Shown here piece by piece: positions 14,439-22,895 of a DNA stretch of 28,053 bases. Location of the stretch: contig OMUM01000086.1 in assembly GCA_900314225.1 (NCBI GenBank), forward strand, positions 1 through 28,053, written 5' to 3'. The position numbers and the translations under genes were made by a program. A model generated the notes under the pieces. The model saw nothing but the letters and a program-made list of their open reading frames with translations, was not told where the DNA came from and did no database searches. Origin of the DNA: an uncultured bacterium (lineage in GTDB: Bacteria > Bacillota_I > Bacilli_A > RF39 > UBA660). The first letter of the stretch is position 1. Each line of letters opens with the position of its first letter.

Positions 14439-15488
14439 TTGTCAATAATACTTAATTTACTACTGTTTATTGTTATTCTTGGAGTAATTGTTTTTGTACA
14501 TGAAGCAGGACATTTTATTTTAGCTAAGTTAAATGGTGTTTATGTTTATGAATTTTCTATTGGTATGGGTCCTAGAATTTGGGGATTTAAAAAGGGAGAA
14601 ACTGATTATAATATCAGAGCAATACCAATAGGTGGTTTTTGTGCTATGGCTGGGGAAGATTTGGATGATGACGATGCTAAAAAAATTCCTAAAAACAAAA
14701 GACTTCAAGCTAAGAAGCCATGGCAAAGATTTTTAATTATGTTATTTGGACCAATGAATAATTTTATATTAGCAGTAATATTATTATTCTTTATTGCATT
14801 AATTTGGGGTGGAACAACCTTAAATCCTGTTATTACTGGAGTGGAGAAAGGTAGTGCCGCTGATATCGCTGGACTCGAAAATGGTGATAAGGTTTTAAAA
14901 ATAAATAAACATAAGATCAGTACGAGTGATGATATTACTTTATATCTTGCTTTAGCAAATCCAAAAAAGAAAAATAATTTCTATATTGAAAGAGATGGAA
15001 AAAAAGAAGTTATTAAAGTTAAACCAACTGAAATAAAACAAGGTGATAAAAAATCATATAAGTATGGTATTAGTATTATGCAAAAAAAGACTTATGGTTT
15101 AGGCAGTGCATTTGTTTATATGTATAAAAAGACTTGCTCAATATTTAAACAAATGTGGGTTACAGTTGAAGCAATGTTTACTGGGGGAATAAAACTTAGT
15201 CAATTATCTGGACCAGTTGGTATATATTCAATAGTTGGGCAACAGAGTAAAGCTGGAGTTGCTAATATATTGTATTTAATAGCATTTTTAAGTATAAATG
15301 TTGGCTTCATTAATTTACTTCCTATACCAGCATTTGATGGTGGACATATATTGTTTATTGTTATTGAATTAATTAAAGGAAGTCCAGTAAATCCAGAACT
15401 TGAAAATAAGATACATACAATATTCTTATTCTTATTAATGTTATTAATGTTAGTTGTAACATTTAATGATATATTGAGATTATTTTAA
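14439..15488 (+). CDS. rseP: Site-2 intramembrane zinc metalloprotease RseP/RasP
   Basis: A 349-residue M50 protease. HEAGH at residues 21-25 in the first helix binds zinc; the third ligand is in FDGGH near 300-303. A PDZ domain (about 125-200, GVEKGSAADIAGLENGDKV) sits between membrane segments. In Bacilli it cleaves anti-sigma factors and leftover signal peptides. The start is a TTG at 14439, decided by AAGGAGGG six bases upstream; there is no ATG or GTG near. It is last of the uppS-cdsA-rseP set, followed directly by a tiny in-frame ORF. Confidence 0.95.
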   Translation: MSIILNLLLFIVILGVIVFVHEAGHFILAKLNGVYVYEFSIGMGPRIWGFKKGETDYNIRAIPIGGFCAMAGEDLDDDDAKKIPKNKRLQAKKPWQRFLIMLFGPMNNFILAVILLFFIALIWGGTTLNPVITGVEKGSAADIAGLENGDKVLKINKHKISTSDDITLYLALANPKKKNNFYIERDGKKEVIKVKPTEIKQGDKKSYKYGISIMQKKTYGLGSAFVYMYKKTCSIFKQMWVTVEAMFTGGIKLSQLSGPVGIYSIVGQQSKAGVANILYLIAFLSINVGFINLLPIPAFDGGHILFIVIELIKGSPVNPELENKIHTIFLFLLMLLMLVVTFNDILRLF

Positions 15489-15497
15489 GGTGATTTT

Positions 15498-15623
15498 ATT
15501 TTAAAATTTATTATATTAGTAGTAGTTGTATTACTTTTTTCAATAGAAATAGGAATATTTATTTATGAAAAAGATTCTATAAAAAATGATGAAGAAGAAA
15601 ATATTGATGAAGAAATAATTTAA
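15498..15623 (+). CDS. Possible 41-residue one-helix membrane protein with a non-standard start
   Basis: Directly after rseP, in its frame, an open stretch reads as a hydrophobic helix (LKFIILVVVVLLFSIEIGIF) followed by an acidic tail (IYEKDSIKNDEEENIDEEII) and TAA. AAGGTGAT at 15487-15494 is a good RBS, but the only candidate start at suitable spacing is ATT at 15498 (or TTA at 15501); there is no ATG, GTG or TTG before the helix. A terminator follows at once, as after a real gene. No known family was recognised. It may be a real small protein initiating at ATT, or a TTG/ATG start lost by mutation. Confidence 0.45.
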   Translation: MLKFIILVVVVLLFSIEIGIFIYEKDSIKNDEEENIDEEII

Positions 15624-15629
15624 TTTACA

Positions 15630-15652
15630 GGAGAAATATTTCTTCTTTTTTT
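15630..15652 (+). terminator. Terminator after the rseP unit
   Basis: A 6-bp stem with one G-U (15630-15635 with 15640-15645), 4-base loop, then seven Ts. Confidence 0.65.
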
Positions 15653-15667
15653 ATATGTATATTTTTT

Positions 15668-15676
15668 TGGTATAAT
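15668..15676 (+). promoter_or_regulatory. Extended -10 promoter of priA
   Basis: TG-G-TATAAT lies 20 bases before the priA ATG, after a T-tract. No -35 box is evident. Confidence 0.65.
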
Positions 15677-15696
15677 ATATGCAAGGAGGGATATAG

Positions 15697-17871
15697 ATGA
15701 TTGCTGGGGTTTTAGTGGAGATTTCTAATAAGAATGTTGATAAAATATTTGAATATAATGTTCCTTCTAATTTATTTGATGATATAAAGGTTGGAATTAG
15801 AGTATTGGTACCTTTTGGGAAAATGAAGGTAGAGGGTTTTGTATTACAAGTTAAAAGTGATAAAAGCACTGATAGAGAGTTAAGAGATATAATTTCTATA
15901 ATTGATAAAGAGATTGTTTTAAATAAAGAATTACTTGATTTGGGTAAGTTTATGAGTAGTGAGACTTTAGCAACTTTAATTTCTTGCTACCAAGTAATGT
16001 TACCTAAAGGTTTTAAGGCTAAGAATGGAACTTCTATTAACATAAGATATGATACTTATTATAAATTAAATGAGAAGTATGATACTAATTATAAATTTAA
16101 TGATAAACAAATTAGTATTATTAATTTAGTTAAAGATAAGAAATTAGTTGAAAGAAAAGAATTATTAAATATATCAAGTAGTAGTTTAAATACTTTAGTT
16201 AAAAGAGATATTTTAGTAAAAGAATTAAAGGAACATCGTAGACTTATTTATAATAAGAGTGATTATAGTGTTCATGAATTAACTTCTGAACAAAGGAGTG
16301 TTGTGGAGGCGGTTATAAATAGTAGTCCTGATGTATTTTTACTTTATGGAGTGACTGGCTCTGGCAAAACAGAAGTTTATATGGAATTGATTGATTATTA
16401 TTTGAAACTTGGAAAAACTAGTATTGTTTTAGTGCCAGAGATATCTTTAACACCACAAATGGTTAGCAGATTTCAAGCAAGATTTGGAGATAAAATTGCT
16501 GCTATTCATTCGGGATTAAGTGATGGAGAAAAATATGATGAATATCGCAGAATAGTTAGAGGAGAAGTAAGTATTGTAATTGGAGCTAGGAGTGCAATAT
16601 TTGTACCATTAAAAAATATTGGTATTATAATTATTGACGAAGAGCATAGTGATTCATATAAACAAAGTGATCCTAATCCGAGGTATAATGCTAAAGAAAT
16701 AGCTATTATTAGAGCTAAAGCTCATAATTGTTCAGTTGTAATGGGAAGTGCTACTCCTTCACTTGAAGCTATGGCAAGAGCTAGAAAAGGGGTTTTTAAA
16801 TTATTAGAACTTCCTCATCGTGTAAATGGAAGAAATCTTCCAAAAATTAATATTATTGATATGAATCAAGAAATAAGAAAAGTAAAAGGACATTTTTCTA
16901 ATCAGTTGATTATGGCGATTAAAGCGAGACTTTTAAAACATGAACAAGTAATTCTACTTCTTAATAGAAGGGGCTATTCATCGTTTGTTACTTGTAAAAA
17001 TTGTGGTTTTACATTTAAATGCCCTAATTGTGATATTACTTTGACTTATCATAAAAGTAGTAATACTTTGAGGTGTCACTATTGTGGTTATGGGGAAAAG
17101 GTTTATGATAAGTGTCCAAGCTGTGGCGAAAAGGCTTTAAGTAATTTGGGAATTGGAACACAAAAAGTTGAAGAGGAACTAAATGGATTGTTTCCTGATT
17201 CTAGAGTTCTTAGGATGGATTATGATACAACAAGTCGTAAAGGAATGCATGAGACAATGATTGAGAAGTTTAGGCATCAAGAATATGATATTTTACTTGG
17301 AACACAAATGGTGGCGAAAGGTCTTGATTTTCCAAATGTTACTTTAGTTGGTGTAATAAATGCGGATACTTCGCTTAATATTCCGGATTTTAGAAGTAGT
17401 GAAAATACTTATGATTTACTTAGTCAAGTTGCTGGTAGAAGTGGTAGAAGTGAAAAAAATGGGGAAGTAATAATTCAGACTTTTAATAAGGATCATTATG
17501 CCATTAGTTTGACTAAATATAATGATTATTTAAGGTTTTATATGGAAGAAATGAAAAATAGAAGAAGTTTAAAATATCCACCATATTATTTCTTATGTAA
17601 TATTAGAATAAGTGGAAAAGATGCTGAGTATATCTTAGGAGAAGCATTAAAAATAAAAAGAAGTTTAGAGAGAAATTTTCCAGATTTTATAATTCTTGGA
17701 CCTAGTGCATGTAGTATATTTAAAATTAATAATGTATATAGATATAATATAATATTGAAGTATAAAAAGAAAAATAATTTAAATGAGGTATTAAAATTAG
17801 TAGTTGATCATTATAAAACTAATCTTAAATTACATGTTGATATTGATTTTAATCCTAGTCAAATGTTTTAA
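15697..17871 (+). CDS. priA: Primosomal replication-restart helicase PriA
   Basis: A 724-residue superfamily 2 helicase that reloads the replisome at stalled forks. The N-terminal DNA-binding domain is followed by Walker A GVTGSGKTE (218-226), DEEH (314-317) and a helicase C domain with the inserted zinc-binding module (CKNCGFTFKCPNCD, CHYCGYG, CPSCGE; about 433-476). Motif VI is QVAGRSGRSEKNG. AAGGAGGG precedes the ATG. In Bacillus priA is followed by def and fmt; here two unknown genes come before fmt and def is absent. Confidence 0.97.
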   Translation: MIAGVLVEISNKNVDKIFEYNVPSNLFDDIKVGIRVLVPFGKMKVEGFVLQVKSDKSTDRELRDIISIIDKEIVLNKELLDLGKFMSSETLATLISCYQVMLPKGFKAKNGTSINIRYDTYYKLNEKYDTNYKFNDKQISIINLVKDKKLVERKELLNISSSSLNTLVKRDILVKELKEHRRLIYNKSDYSVHELTSEQRSVVEAVINSSPDVFLLYGVTGSGKTEVYMELIDYYLKLGKTSIVLVPEISLTPQMVSRFQARFGDKIAAIHSGLSDGEKYDEYRRIVRGEVSIVIGARSAIFVPLKNIGIIIIDEEHSDSYKQSDPNPRYNAKEIAIIRAKAHNCSVVMGSATPSLEAMARARKGVFKLLELPHRVNGRNLPKINIIDMNQEIRKVKGHFSNQLIMAIKARLLKHEQVILLLNRRGYSSFVTCKNCGFTFKCPNCDITLTYHKSSNTLRCHYCGYGEKVYDKCPSCGEKALSNLGIGTQKVEEELNGLFPDSRVLRMDYDTTSRKGMHETMIEKFRHQEYDILLGTQMVAKGLDFPNVTLVGVINADTSLNIPDFRSSENTYDLLSQVAGRSGRSEKNGEVIIQTFNKDHYAISLTKYNDYLRFYMEEMKNRRSLKYPPYYFLCNIRISGKDAEYILGEALKIKRSLERNFPDFIILGPSACSIFKINNVYRYNIILKYKKKNNLNEVLKLVVDHYKTNLKLHVDIDFNPSQMF

Positions 17872-17878
17872 AATATGA

Positions 17879-17897
17879 TATTCTATTAATTAGAATA
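17879..17897 (+). repeat. Inverted repeat between priA and the next small gene
   Basis: A perfect 7-bp stem (17879-17885 with 17891-17897) and 5-base loop. No T-tract follows; GAGGTG of the next gene's RBS begins at its right edge. It could be a weak attenuator or affect RBS access; it is not a normal terminator. Confidence 0.5.
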
Positions 17898-17909
17898 GAG
17901 GTGTTTATT

Positions 17910-18131
17910 TTGAATAATAATCATGATAATAGTCAAAATAGTACTGAATTAGAATTTAATAAAAAAAATAGAGAGGATTATGAGCAGCTAATGAAAGATT
18001 CTTCTACTAATCTTGATGGTTATTTGGATAGAAATAATCCATTTGTAAAAATTCTTTTGTTTATTTTATTAGTAATAATTATTGTTGGAGCTGTTTATTA
18101 TATAACAACATATATTAATACAATTAAATAG
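17910..18131 (+). CDS. Small one-helix membrane protein, unknown
   Basis: A 73-residue protein with an Asn-rich hydrophilic N-terminus (about 1-45) and a single helix near the C-terminus (FVKILLFILLVIIIVGAVYY). No family recognised. The start is TTG 17910 with AGAGGTG seven bases upstream; the in-frame GTG at 17901 is part of that RBS. It lies between priA and an unknown gene, in the position where Bacillus has def. Confidence 0.65.
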   Translation: MNNNHDNSQNSTELEFNKKNREDYEQLMKDSSTNLDGYLDRNNPFVKILLFILLVIIIVGAVYYITTYINTIK

Positions 18132-18151
18132 TTATTTATGGGGTGAGCAGG

Positions 18152-19297
18152 GTGTTAGAAGAATATTTAGATAGAGCAGATGTTAGCTTATTAATGAACA
18201 GAATTGGTAATAATGAGAAATATTATAAAAAGACAATTGATGAATCTTTTCTTTCATTAGCTTCTAATAAAGATATAGCTCTATTTGTTTTTTATGATGC
18301 ATTATTTAAATTTAAAGTTGTAATAGCTGATAATAATTTATTAACATTTTTTTTATTAGACTTAGAAAAATTATTTAAGAAAATCGATAATTTTCAAGAT
18401 TTATCAATGGGTGTTAATGAGCTTATATGTAAAATTGTAGCAGAAAAGTTAAATATAAAGTCTTTAGATGATGAATTAAGTAAGAAAGAAATAGTTAGTT
18501 TTGTATTTAATAGATTTATTGTTGATGGATATTATATTTTTGGATTTGATAATAGATATTCTAATCAAATAAAAGCTAGTGGCTTAGTTCCAGAAAACTA
18601 TAATAGTTATGATAAAATTAATCAAATAAATAATATATTTGAAAAATATGAAGTATTTGATTTCTTTGATAAAAATTTTTTTGAAAAAAATATTTGTTAT
18701 ACAGATAGTTTTTTAATAGGTTGTTATTACTCATTATATTTTCCATCATATTTTTATAATTCACTATTAAATAATGCTTATTTTGATAGCAATTATAGAA
18801 GAGATAAATCATTGAAAGATAATTATTTTTCTATGAGTAGATCTTTGAAAAGGTTTATGAATTCTATTAATGTTAATGATAGAGAACAGAAGTTTATACT
18901 TGATACTATTTCTGATATGTGGAGATTATTGGATAATAAGAATATTTCTTTATTAGTAGTTAAAAGAAGAAATATTAAAAATATTGATAATGATTTAGAT
19001 GATTTTATGAATAATGGTGATGTTTATGAGAGTGTTGACAGGATACTTAATGGTAAATATACTAGTATTCATTCAGATGTTTCTTTGTATAACAATTATG
19101 AAGTTATTGATTTGAATTATTTTAAAGAATTAGATGTTGTTTCTATCAAAGATGAAAAGGATGATACTAAGGGAGAATTTAAATTAGTTTTTAATAACGC
19201 TTATGGTCAGGCATCTATATTTATAATAATTGGTTCTTTACTTGTTTCATTTGGAGTTATTATTATGATATTTTTAATTATAGGAGGAAGTTTATGA
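18152..19297 (+). CDS. Unknown protein with a C-terminal membrane helix
   Basis: A 381-residue protein not matching any family I recognise. It is mostly hydrophilic, apparently helical and rich in Asn, Asp, Tyr and Phe, with a single C-terminal helix (about 350-375, SIFIIIGSLLVSFGVIIMIF), so it is probably tail-anchored with the bulk in the cytosol. I choose GTG 18152 because GGGGTGA lies five bases upstream; GTG 18143 is in frame but overlaps that RBS. Its TGA overlaps the fmt ATG, so it is translationally coupled to fmt. Confidence 0.65.
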   Translation: MLEEYLDRADVSLLMNRIGNNEKYYKKTIDESFLSLASNKDIALFVFYDALFKFKVVIADNNLLTFFLLDLEKLFKKIDNFQDLSMGVNELICKIVAEKLNIKSLDDELSKKEIVSFVFNRFIVDGYYIFGFDNRYSNQIKASGLVPENYNSYDKINQINNIFEKYEVFDFFDKNFFEKNICYTDSFLIGCYYSLYFPSYFYNSLLNNAYFDSNYRRDKSLKDNYFSMSRSLKRFMNSINVNDREQKFILDTISDMWRLLDNKNISLLVVKRRNIKNIDNDLDDFMNNGDVYESVDRILNGKYTSIHSDVSLYNNYEVIDLNYFKELDVVSIKDEKDDTKGEFKLVFNNAYGQASIFIIIGSLLVSFGVIIMIFLIIGGSL

Positions 19298-20220
19298 GAG
19301 TTGTATTTATGGGAACTCCTGAATTTGCGGTTAATGTACTTCAGGGTTTAATTGATAATTATGATGTTGTTGGAGTAGTTAGTCAACCTGATAAGAGGGT
19401 TGGTAGACATCAAGTGCTTACAAGTACTCCAGTTAAAAAGTTAGCTTTGGAATATGATATTCCTGTTTTGCAACCAATAAGGGTTAGAGAAGAGTATGAT
19501 GAAATAATAAAGCTTAAACCAGATATAATTATTACTTGTGCTTATGGACAAATTATTCCTAAGGAGTTGCTTGATTATCCAAGGCTTGGATGTATCAATG
19601 TTCATGCTTCTCTTTTACCTAAACTTAGAGGTGGTGCTCCTATAAACAGAGCTTTAATGGAAAACTATAAATGTACTGGTATTACTATTATGTATATGGA
19701 TACTAAAATGGATAATGGAGATATTATTGAACAAGAAAAGCTTGATATTACAGATGAAGATAATTTAGATAGTTTATATAATAAATTAAGTTTATTAGGA
19801 AAAAATTTATTATTGGAAACATTACCAAGTATAATAAATGGTACAAATAAGAGAATCAAACAAGATGAAAAAGAAGTTACTTATGCTTATAATATAAAGA
19901 GGGAAGAAGAACATATTAATTTTAATATGGATAGTCGTTCGGTATTTAACTTAATAAGAGGTCTTTCTCCAATTCCTGGAGCTAATGCAATACTTGATGA
20001 TAAAGAAATGAAAATATATAGTTCTATGATTCTTACAGAAAAATATTCTGGAGAATGTGGAGAAATAGTTTCTATTAATAAACAAGGAATTATTGTTAAA
20101 ACGATGGATGGATCAATTGCTATTACGTCATTAAAACCATTTGGTAAAAAAAGAATGGATGCTTTATCTTATGTTAATGGAGTAGGAAAAGATAAACTTA
20201 TTGGTAAGGTGTTTAGATGA
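19294..20220 (+). CDS. fmt: Methionyl-tRNA formyltransferase
   Basis: A 308-residue enzyme that formylates Met on initiator tRNA using 10-formyl-THF. N-terminal FMGTPEFAVNVL, the catalytic region INVHASLLPKLRGGAPINRA (Asn102, His104), and DTKMDNGDI are all present, with the C-terminal OB-like domain (about 205-308). The ATG overlaps the preceding TGA (ATGA) with AGGAGG just upstream. The stop also overlaps the next start. The deformylase gene def, usual neighbour, is not in this window. Confidence 0.97.
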   Translation: MRVVFMGTPEFAVNVLQGLIDNYDVVGVVSQPDKRVGRHQVLTSTPVKKLALEYDIPVLQPIRVREEYDEIIKLKPDIIITCAYGQIIPKELLDYPRLGCINVHASLLPKLRGGAPINRALMENYKCTGITIMYMDTKMDNGDIIEQEKLDITDEDNLDSLYNKLSLLGKNLLLETLPSIINGTNKRIKQDEKEVTYAYNIKREEEHINFNMDSRSVFNLIRGLSPIPGANAILDDKEMKIYSSMILTEKYSGECGEIVSINKQGIIVKTMDGSIAITSLKPFGKKRMDALSYVNGVGKDKLIGKVFR

Positions 20221-20936
20221 AAATAAAAGAATATTATAAAAAGTATAATGAATTAAAAAAAGATCCTAAAAAGAAATCACTACTTTTTTTGGGATTTTAT
20301 ATAATATTTTTTATTATACTTATTGCCCTTATTAGAATGAATAATAATACTAGTCATGGAAATGAATATGAAGATTATAAAAATGGATCAAATTCTAGTT
20401 TTTCTATTAAAAATATTTTAAATAATAATTATAGTTTTAATTATATTGTTAATCTTGATAATACTAATCATATATATTCTGGTACTTGTAGTAGTAATGG
20501 TTATTGTTTATTTGATAGTAATAATATTAAATACTTTAAATTGAATGATGAGGATTTTTTTAAATTTGATGTTTTATGGACAAAGTGTGATAATCCAATG
20601 TTATTTTATGACTTCTTTAATTATAAAGAGGTTTCTTATATACTAAGTGATGCTTATGTTGATTCTACGACTTCTTTTGGTGATGGTAATTATGAATATA
20701 AATTATTAATTTCTACGAATAATTTAAATAAAATTATTTTTAATAAAGATACTGATTATGATGAGACTCCTAATAATATTATATTAGAAGCTGATAGTAG
20801 TAGAGAAGTTAATAAGATAAAATATAATTTGGATAATTATTGTAAATTAAATAATCTTTGTAAAAATAATTTATCTGTTGAAATAGATTATGATAATTTT
20901 GGTGGGATTAAAGATATTGAAAATCCTGTAAAATAA
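20217..20936 (+). CDS. Unknown membrane-anchored extracellular protein
   Basis: A 239-residue protein with a Lys-rich cytoplasmic start, one helix (about 20-40, SLLFLGFYIIFFIILIALI) and a predicted extracellular domain with five cysteines (including YSGTCSSNGYC and YCKLNNLCKNN) that could form disulfides. No family recognised. It overlaps fmt by ATGA and is the last gene before a bidirectional terminator; in Bacillus rsmB holds this place. Confidence 0.65.
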   Translation: MKIKEYYKKYNELKKDPKKKSLLFLGFYIIFFIILIALIRMNNNTSHGNEYEDYKNGSNSSFSIKNILNNNYSFNYIVNLDNTNHIYSGTCSSNGYCLFDSNNIKYFKLNDEDFFKFDVLWTKCDNPMLFYDFFNYKEVSYILSDAYVDSTTSFGDGNYEYKLLISTNNLNKIIFNKDTDYDETPNNIILEADSSREVNKIKYNLDNYCKLNNLCKNNLSVEIDYDNFGGIKDIENPVK

Positions 20937-20958
20937 AAAGAGGTTAATACCTCTTTTT
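20935..20958. terminator. Bidirectional terminator between the fmt unit and the SDR gene
   Basis: A perfect 10-bp stem (20935-20944 with 20949-20958) and a 4-base loop, with As left and Ts right, serving both converging transcripts. Confidence 0.92.
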
Positions 20959-21742
20959 AATATGTTTGTCCACCATCAATGCCTAAGTTTTGAGCTGTAA
21001 TATTACTTGCTTCATCTGTACAAAGAAATAGAATCGCATTAGCAATATCAACAGGTTCTTGTGGCCTTTTCATTGGAATTGTGTCAGTATAGCTTTTGAA
21101 AACAACATCTTTATCAGCGTGATTTTCTTCTGTCATTTCAACTAGCATTTGATTCCATAGAGGTGTACGGATTATTCCTGGTAAAACGCAGTTAATATTA
21201 ATATCATATTCAGCATATTCACGAGCAAGGCAAGCTGTTAATTCAAGAACACCAGCTTTAGTTGCGGAATAAACAGAAGCGTTGGCACCTCCTAGTTTTC
21301 CGGCAATACTTGATAAATTGACTATTTTACCATATCTTTGTTTTTTCATTATTGGCAATACATTTTTGCAACAATATAAAGTACCATTTAAATTAATTTT
21401 AATCATTTTATCAATGTCATTTTTTTCTGTTTCCTCTAGAGGTAGACATTTACAAATACCTGCATTGTTGATTAAAATATCGATTCTTCCTAGTTTTCTG
21501 TATACGGAATTTATCATACTTTCTACTTCATTATAATTAGAAACGTCAGTAGTATATTCTAGTACTTTGACATTGAACTCTTTTTGTAATTCATGAGAGG
21601 TTTTATCCATTTCTTCTTTATTGACATCTGCAAGAATAATAGTTGCTCCTGCTCTGGCAAACTCAGTTGCTGTTGCTTTACCAAGTCCCATGCTTCCTCC
21701 TGTAATAATTACGTTTTTTCCTTTAAAATCATATTTAATCAT
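20957..21742 (-). CDS. Short-chain dehydrogenase/reductase, substrate unknown
   Basis: A 261-residue classical SDR: cofactor loop TGGSMGLGKA near residues 14-23, acidic residue after strand 2 (LADVNKEE, favouring NAD(H)), NNAG near 91-94, and the catalytic Ser with YSATK near 160-164. It ends with DGGQTY. Relatives include sugar-alcohol, butanediol and 3-oxoacyl-ACP reductases; the sequence alone does not separate these. GGGATG lies before the ATG. It is on the opposite strand, in the middle of the conserved fmt-rlmN-stp-prkC order, and a few hand-counted lines look somewhat richer in G+C than the adjacent unknown gene, so recent acquisition is plausible. Confidence 0.88.
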   Translation of the reverse strand: MIKYDFKGKNVIITGGSMGLGKATATEFARAGATIILADVNKEEMDKTSHELQKEFNVKVLEYTTDVSNYNEVESMINSVYRKLGRIDILINNAGICKCLPLEETEKNDIDKMIKINLNGTLYCCKNVLPIMKKQRYGKIVNLSSIAGKLGGANASVYSATKAGVLELTACLAREYAEYDININCVLPGIIRTPLWNQMLVEMTEENHADKDVVFKSYTDTIPMKRPQEPVDIANAILFLCTDEASNITAQNLGIDGGQTY

Positions 21743-21772
21743 TTTTTCATCCCTTTCTATTATTACTTCTAT

Positions 21773-21801
21773 ATTATAATATAAAATTTTTTCTTTTTAA
21801 A
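21773..21801 (-). promoter_or_regulatory. Promoter of the SDR gene (minus strand)
   Basis: On the minus strand, TTTAAA (21796-21801), a 17-base spacer, and a perfect TATAAT (21773-21778). It is divergent from the rlmN promoter about 45 bases away. Confidence 0.55.
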
Positions 21802-21843
21802 TATTTTTAGTGAAGATAAATTATTTTTCTTTTTTATTTTATA

Positions 21844-21852
21844 TGATAAAAT
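21844..21852 (+). promoter_or_regulatory. Extended -10 promoter of rlmN-stp-prkC-rsgA-rpe
   Basis: TG-A-TAAAAT is followed 20 bases later by the TTG start of rlmN. The -35 region is only a T-tract. It would drive the whole five-gene unit, since no terminator is seen before 26897. Confidence 0.5.
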
Positions 21853-21872
21853 ATATTTTGGATGTGATTATA

Positions 21873-22895
21873 TTGAAAAATATATATGGATTAACTTTAG
21901 AAGAATTAGAAAATTATTTTATAAGTATTGGATCAAAGAAATTTCATGCTAAACAATTATTTTCCTGGCTTTATGAAAAAAGAATAAAAAATTTTGATGA
22001 AGTAACAGATATAAAAAAAGAGATAATTGATAGAATAAAAATTGATTTTAATATTAATAGATTGAAAATAGTTAGTATTGAAAATGATAAAGATGTTTCA
22101 AAATATTTGTTTGAGTTAGAAGATGGAGAACATATTGAGGCTGTGCTTATGAAACATGATTATGGTAATAGTGTATGTATTTCTAGTCAGGTTGGTTGCA
22201 ATATGGGATGTAAGTTTTGTGAATCTGGTAGAAGACGTAGGGTTCGCAACTTAGAAACATACGAGATGGTTTTACAGATACTTATGATTGATGAATTAGT
22301 TGAAAATCGTGTTAGTAATGTGGTAGTTATGGGTATCGGAGAGCCATTTGATAATTATGATAATTTAGTTAAATTTTTAACTATTATTAATCACCCTAAA
22401 GGACTTGCGATTGGAGCAAGACATATTACTGTATCTACTTGTGGTATTGTTCCTAAGATACTTGAATTTTCTAATTTTCCATTACAAATTAATTTAGCAG
22501 TTAGTTTACATGCTCCTAATGATGAATTGAGAAGTAAAATTATGCCAATTGATAAGAAGTATCCTTTGACTGAGTTAATTCCGGCTTTAAAGAAATACTT
22601 AGATATTACTAATAGAAGAATTACTTTTGAATATATTTTATTAAAAGATATTAATGATACTAAAGAATGTGCTATGGAGCTTTCTAAATTGGTAAAAGGT
22701 ATTAATTGTTATATTAATTTGATTCCTTATAATGAAACAGAAAATATTGGATTTAGGAGAACAAATACTATTCAAATTATGAGATTTTATGATATACTTA
22801 AAAAAAATAGTATAAATGTGACAATAAGAAGAGAGTTTGGTGGCAATATTAGTGCTGCTTGTGGACAACTTAGAAGTAAGAAGGAGGAAGTATGA
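21873..22895 (+). CDS. rlmN: Dual-specificity 23S rRNA/tRNA adenine-C2 methyltransferase RlmN
   Basis: A 340-residue radical SAM enzyme methylating C2 of A2503 in 23S rRNA and A37 in some tRNAs. The cluster cysteines are Cys109/113/116 (GCNMGCKFCESG) and the second catalytic cysteine is near 330 (AACGQL). MGIGEPFDNYD and SLHAPNDELRS are typical. The start is TTG 21873 with GGATGTGA five bases upstream; an ATG at 21810 is in frame but would put the promoter inside the gene and add a non-homologous tail. The TGA overlaps the stp ATG. Confidence 0.95.
   Translation: MKNIYGLTLEELENYFISIGSKKFHAKQLFSWLYEKRIKNFDEVTDIKKEIIDRIKIDFNINRLKIVSIENDKDVSKYLFELEDGEHIEAVLMKHDYGNSVCISSQVGCNMGCKFCESGRRRRVRNLETYEMVLQILMIDELVENRVSNVVVMGIGEPFDNYDNLVKFLTIINHPKGLAIGARHITVSTCGIVPKILEFSNFPLQINLAVSLHAPNDELRSKIMPIDKKYPLTELIPALKKYLDITNRRITFEYILLKDINDTKECAMELSKLVKGINCYINLIPYNETENIGFRRTNTIQIMRFYDILKKNSINVTIRREFGGNISAACGQLRSKKEEV

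Noticed and set aside
21810..21872. Upstream ATG as the rlmN start
   Set aside because: It would place the extended -10 promoter inside the gene, has no RBS, and adds residues unlike RlmN N-termini; the TTG at 21873 has a good RBS.
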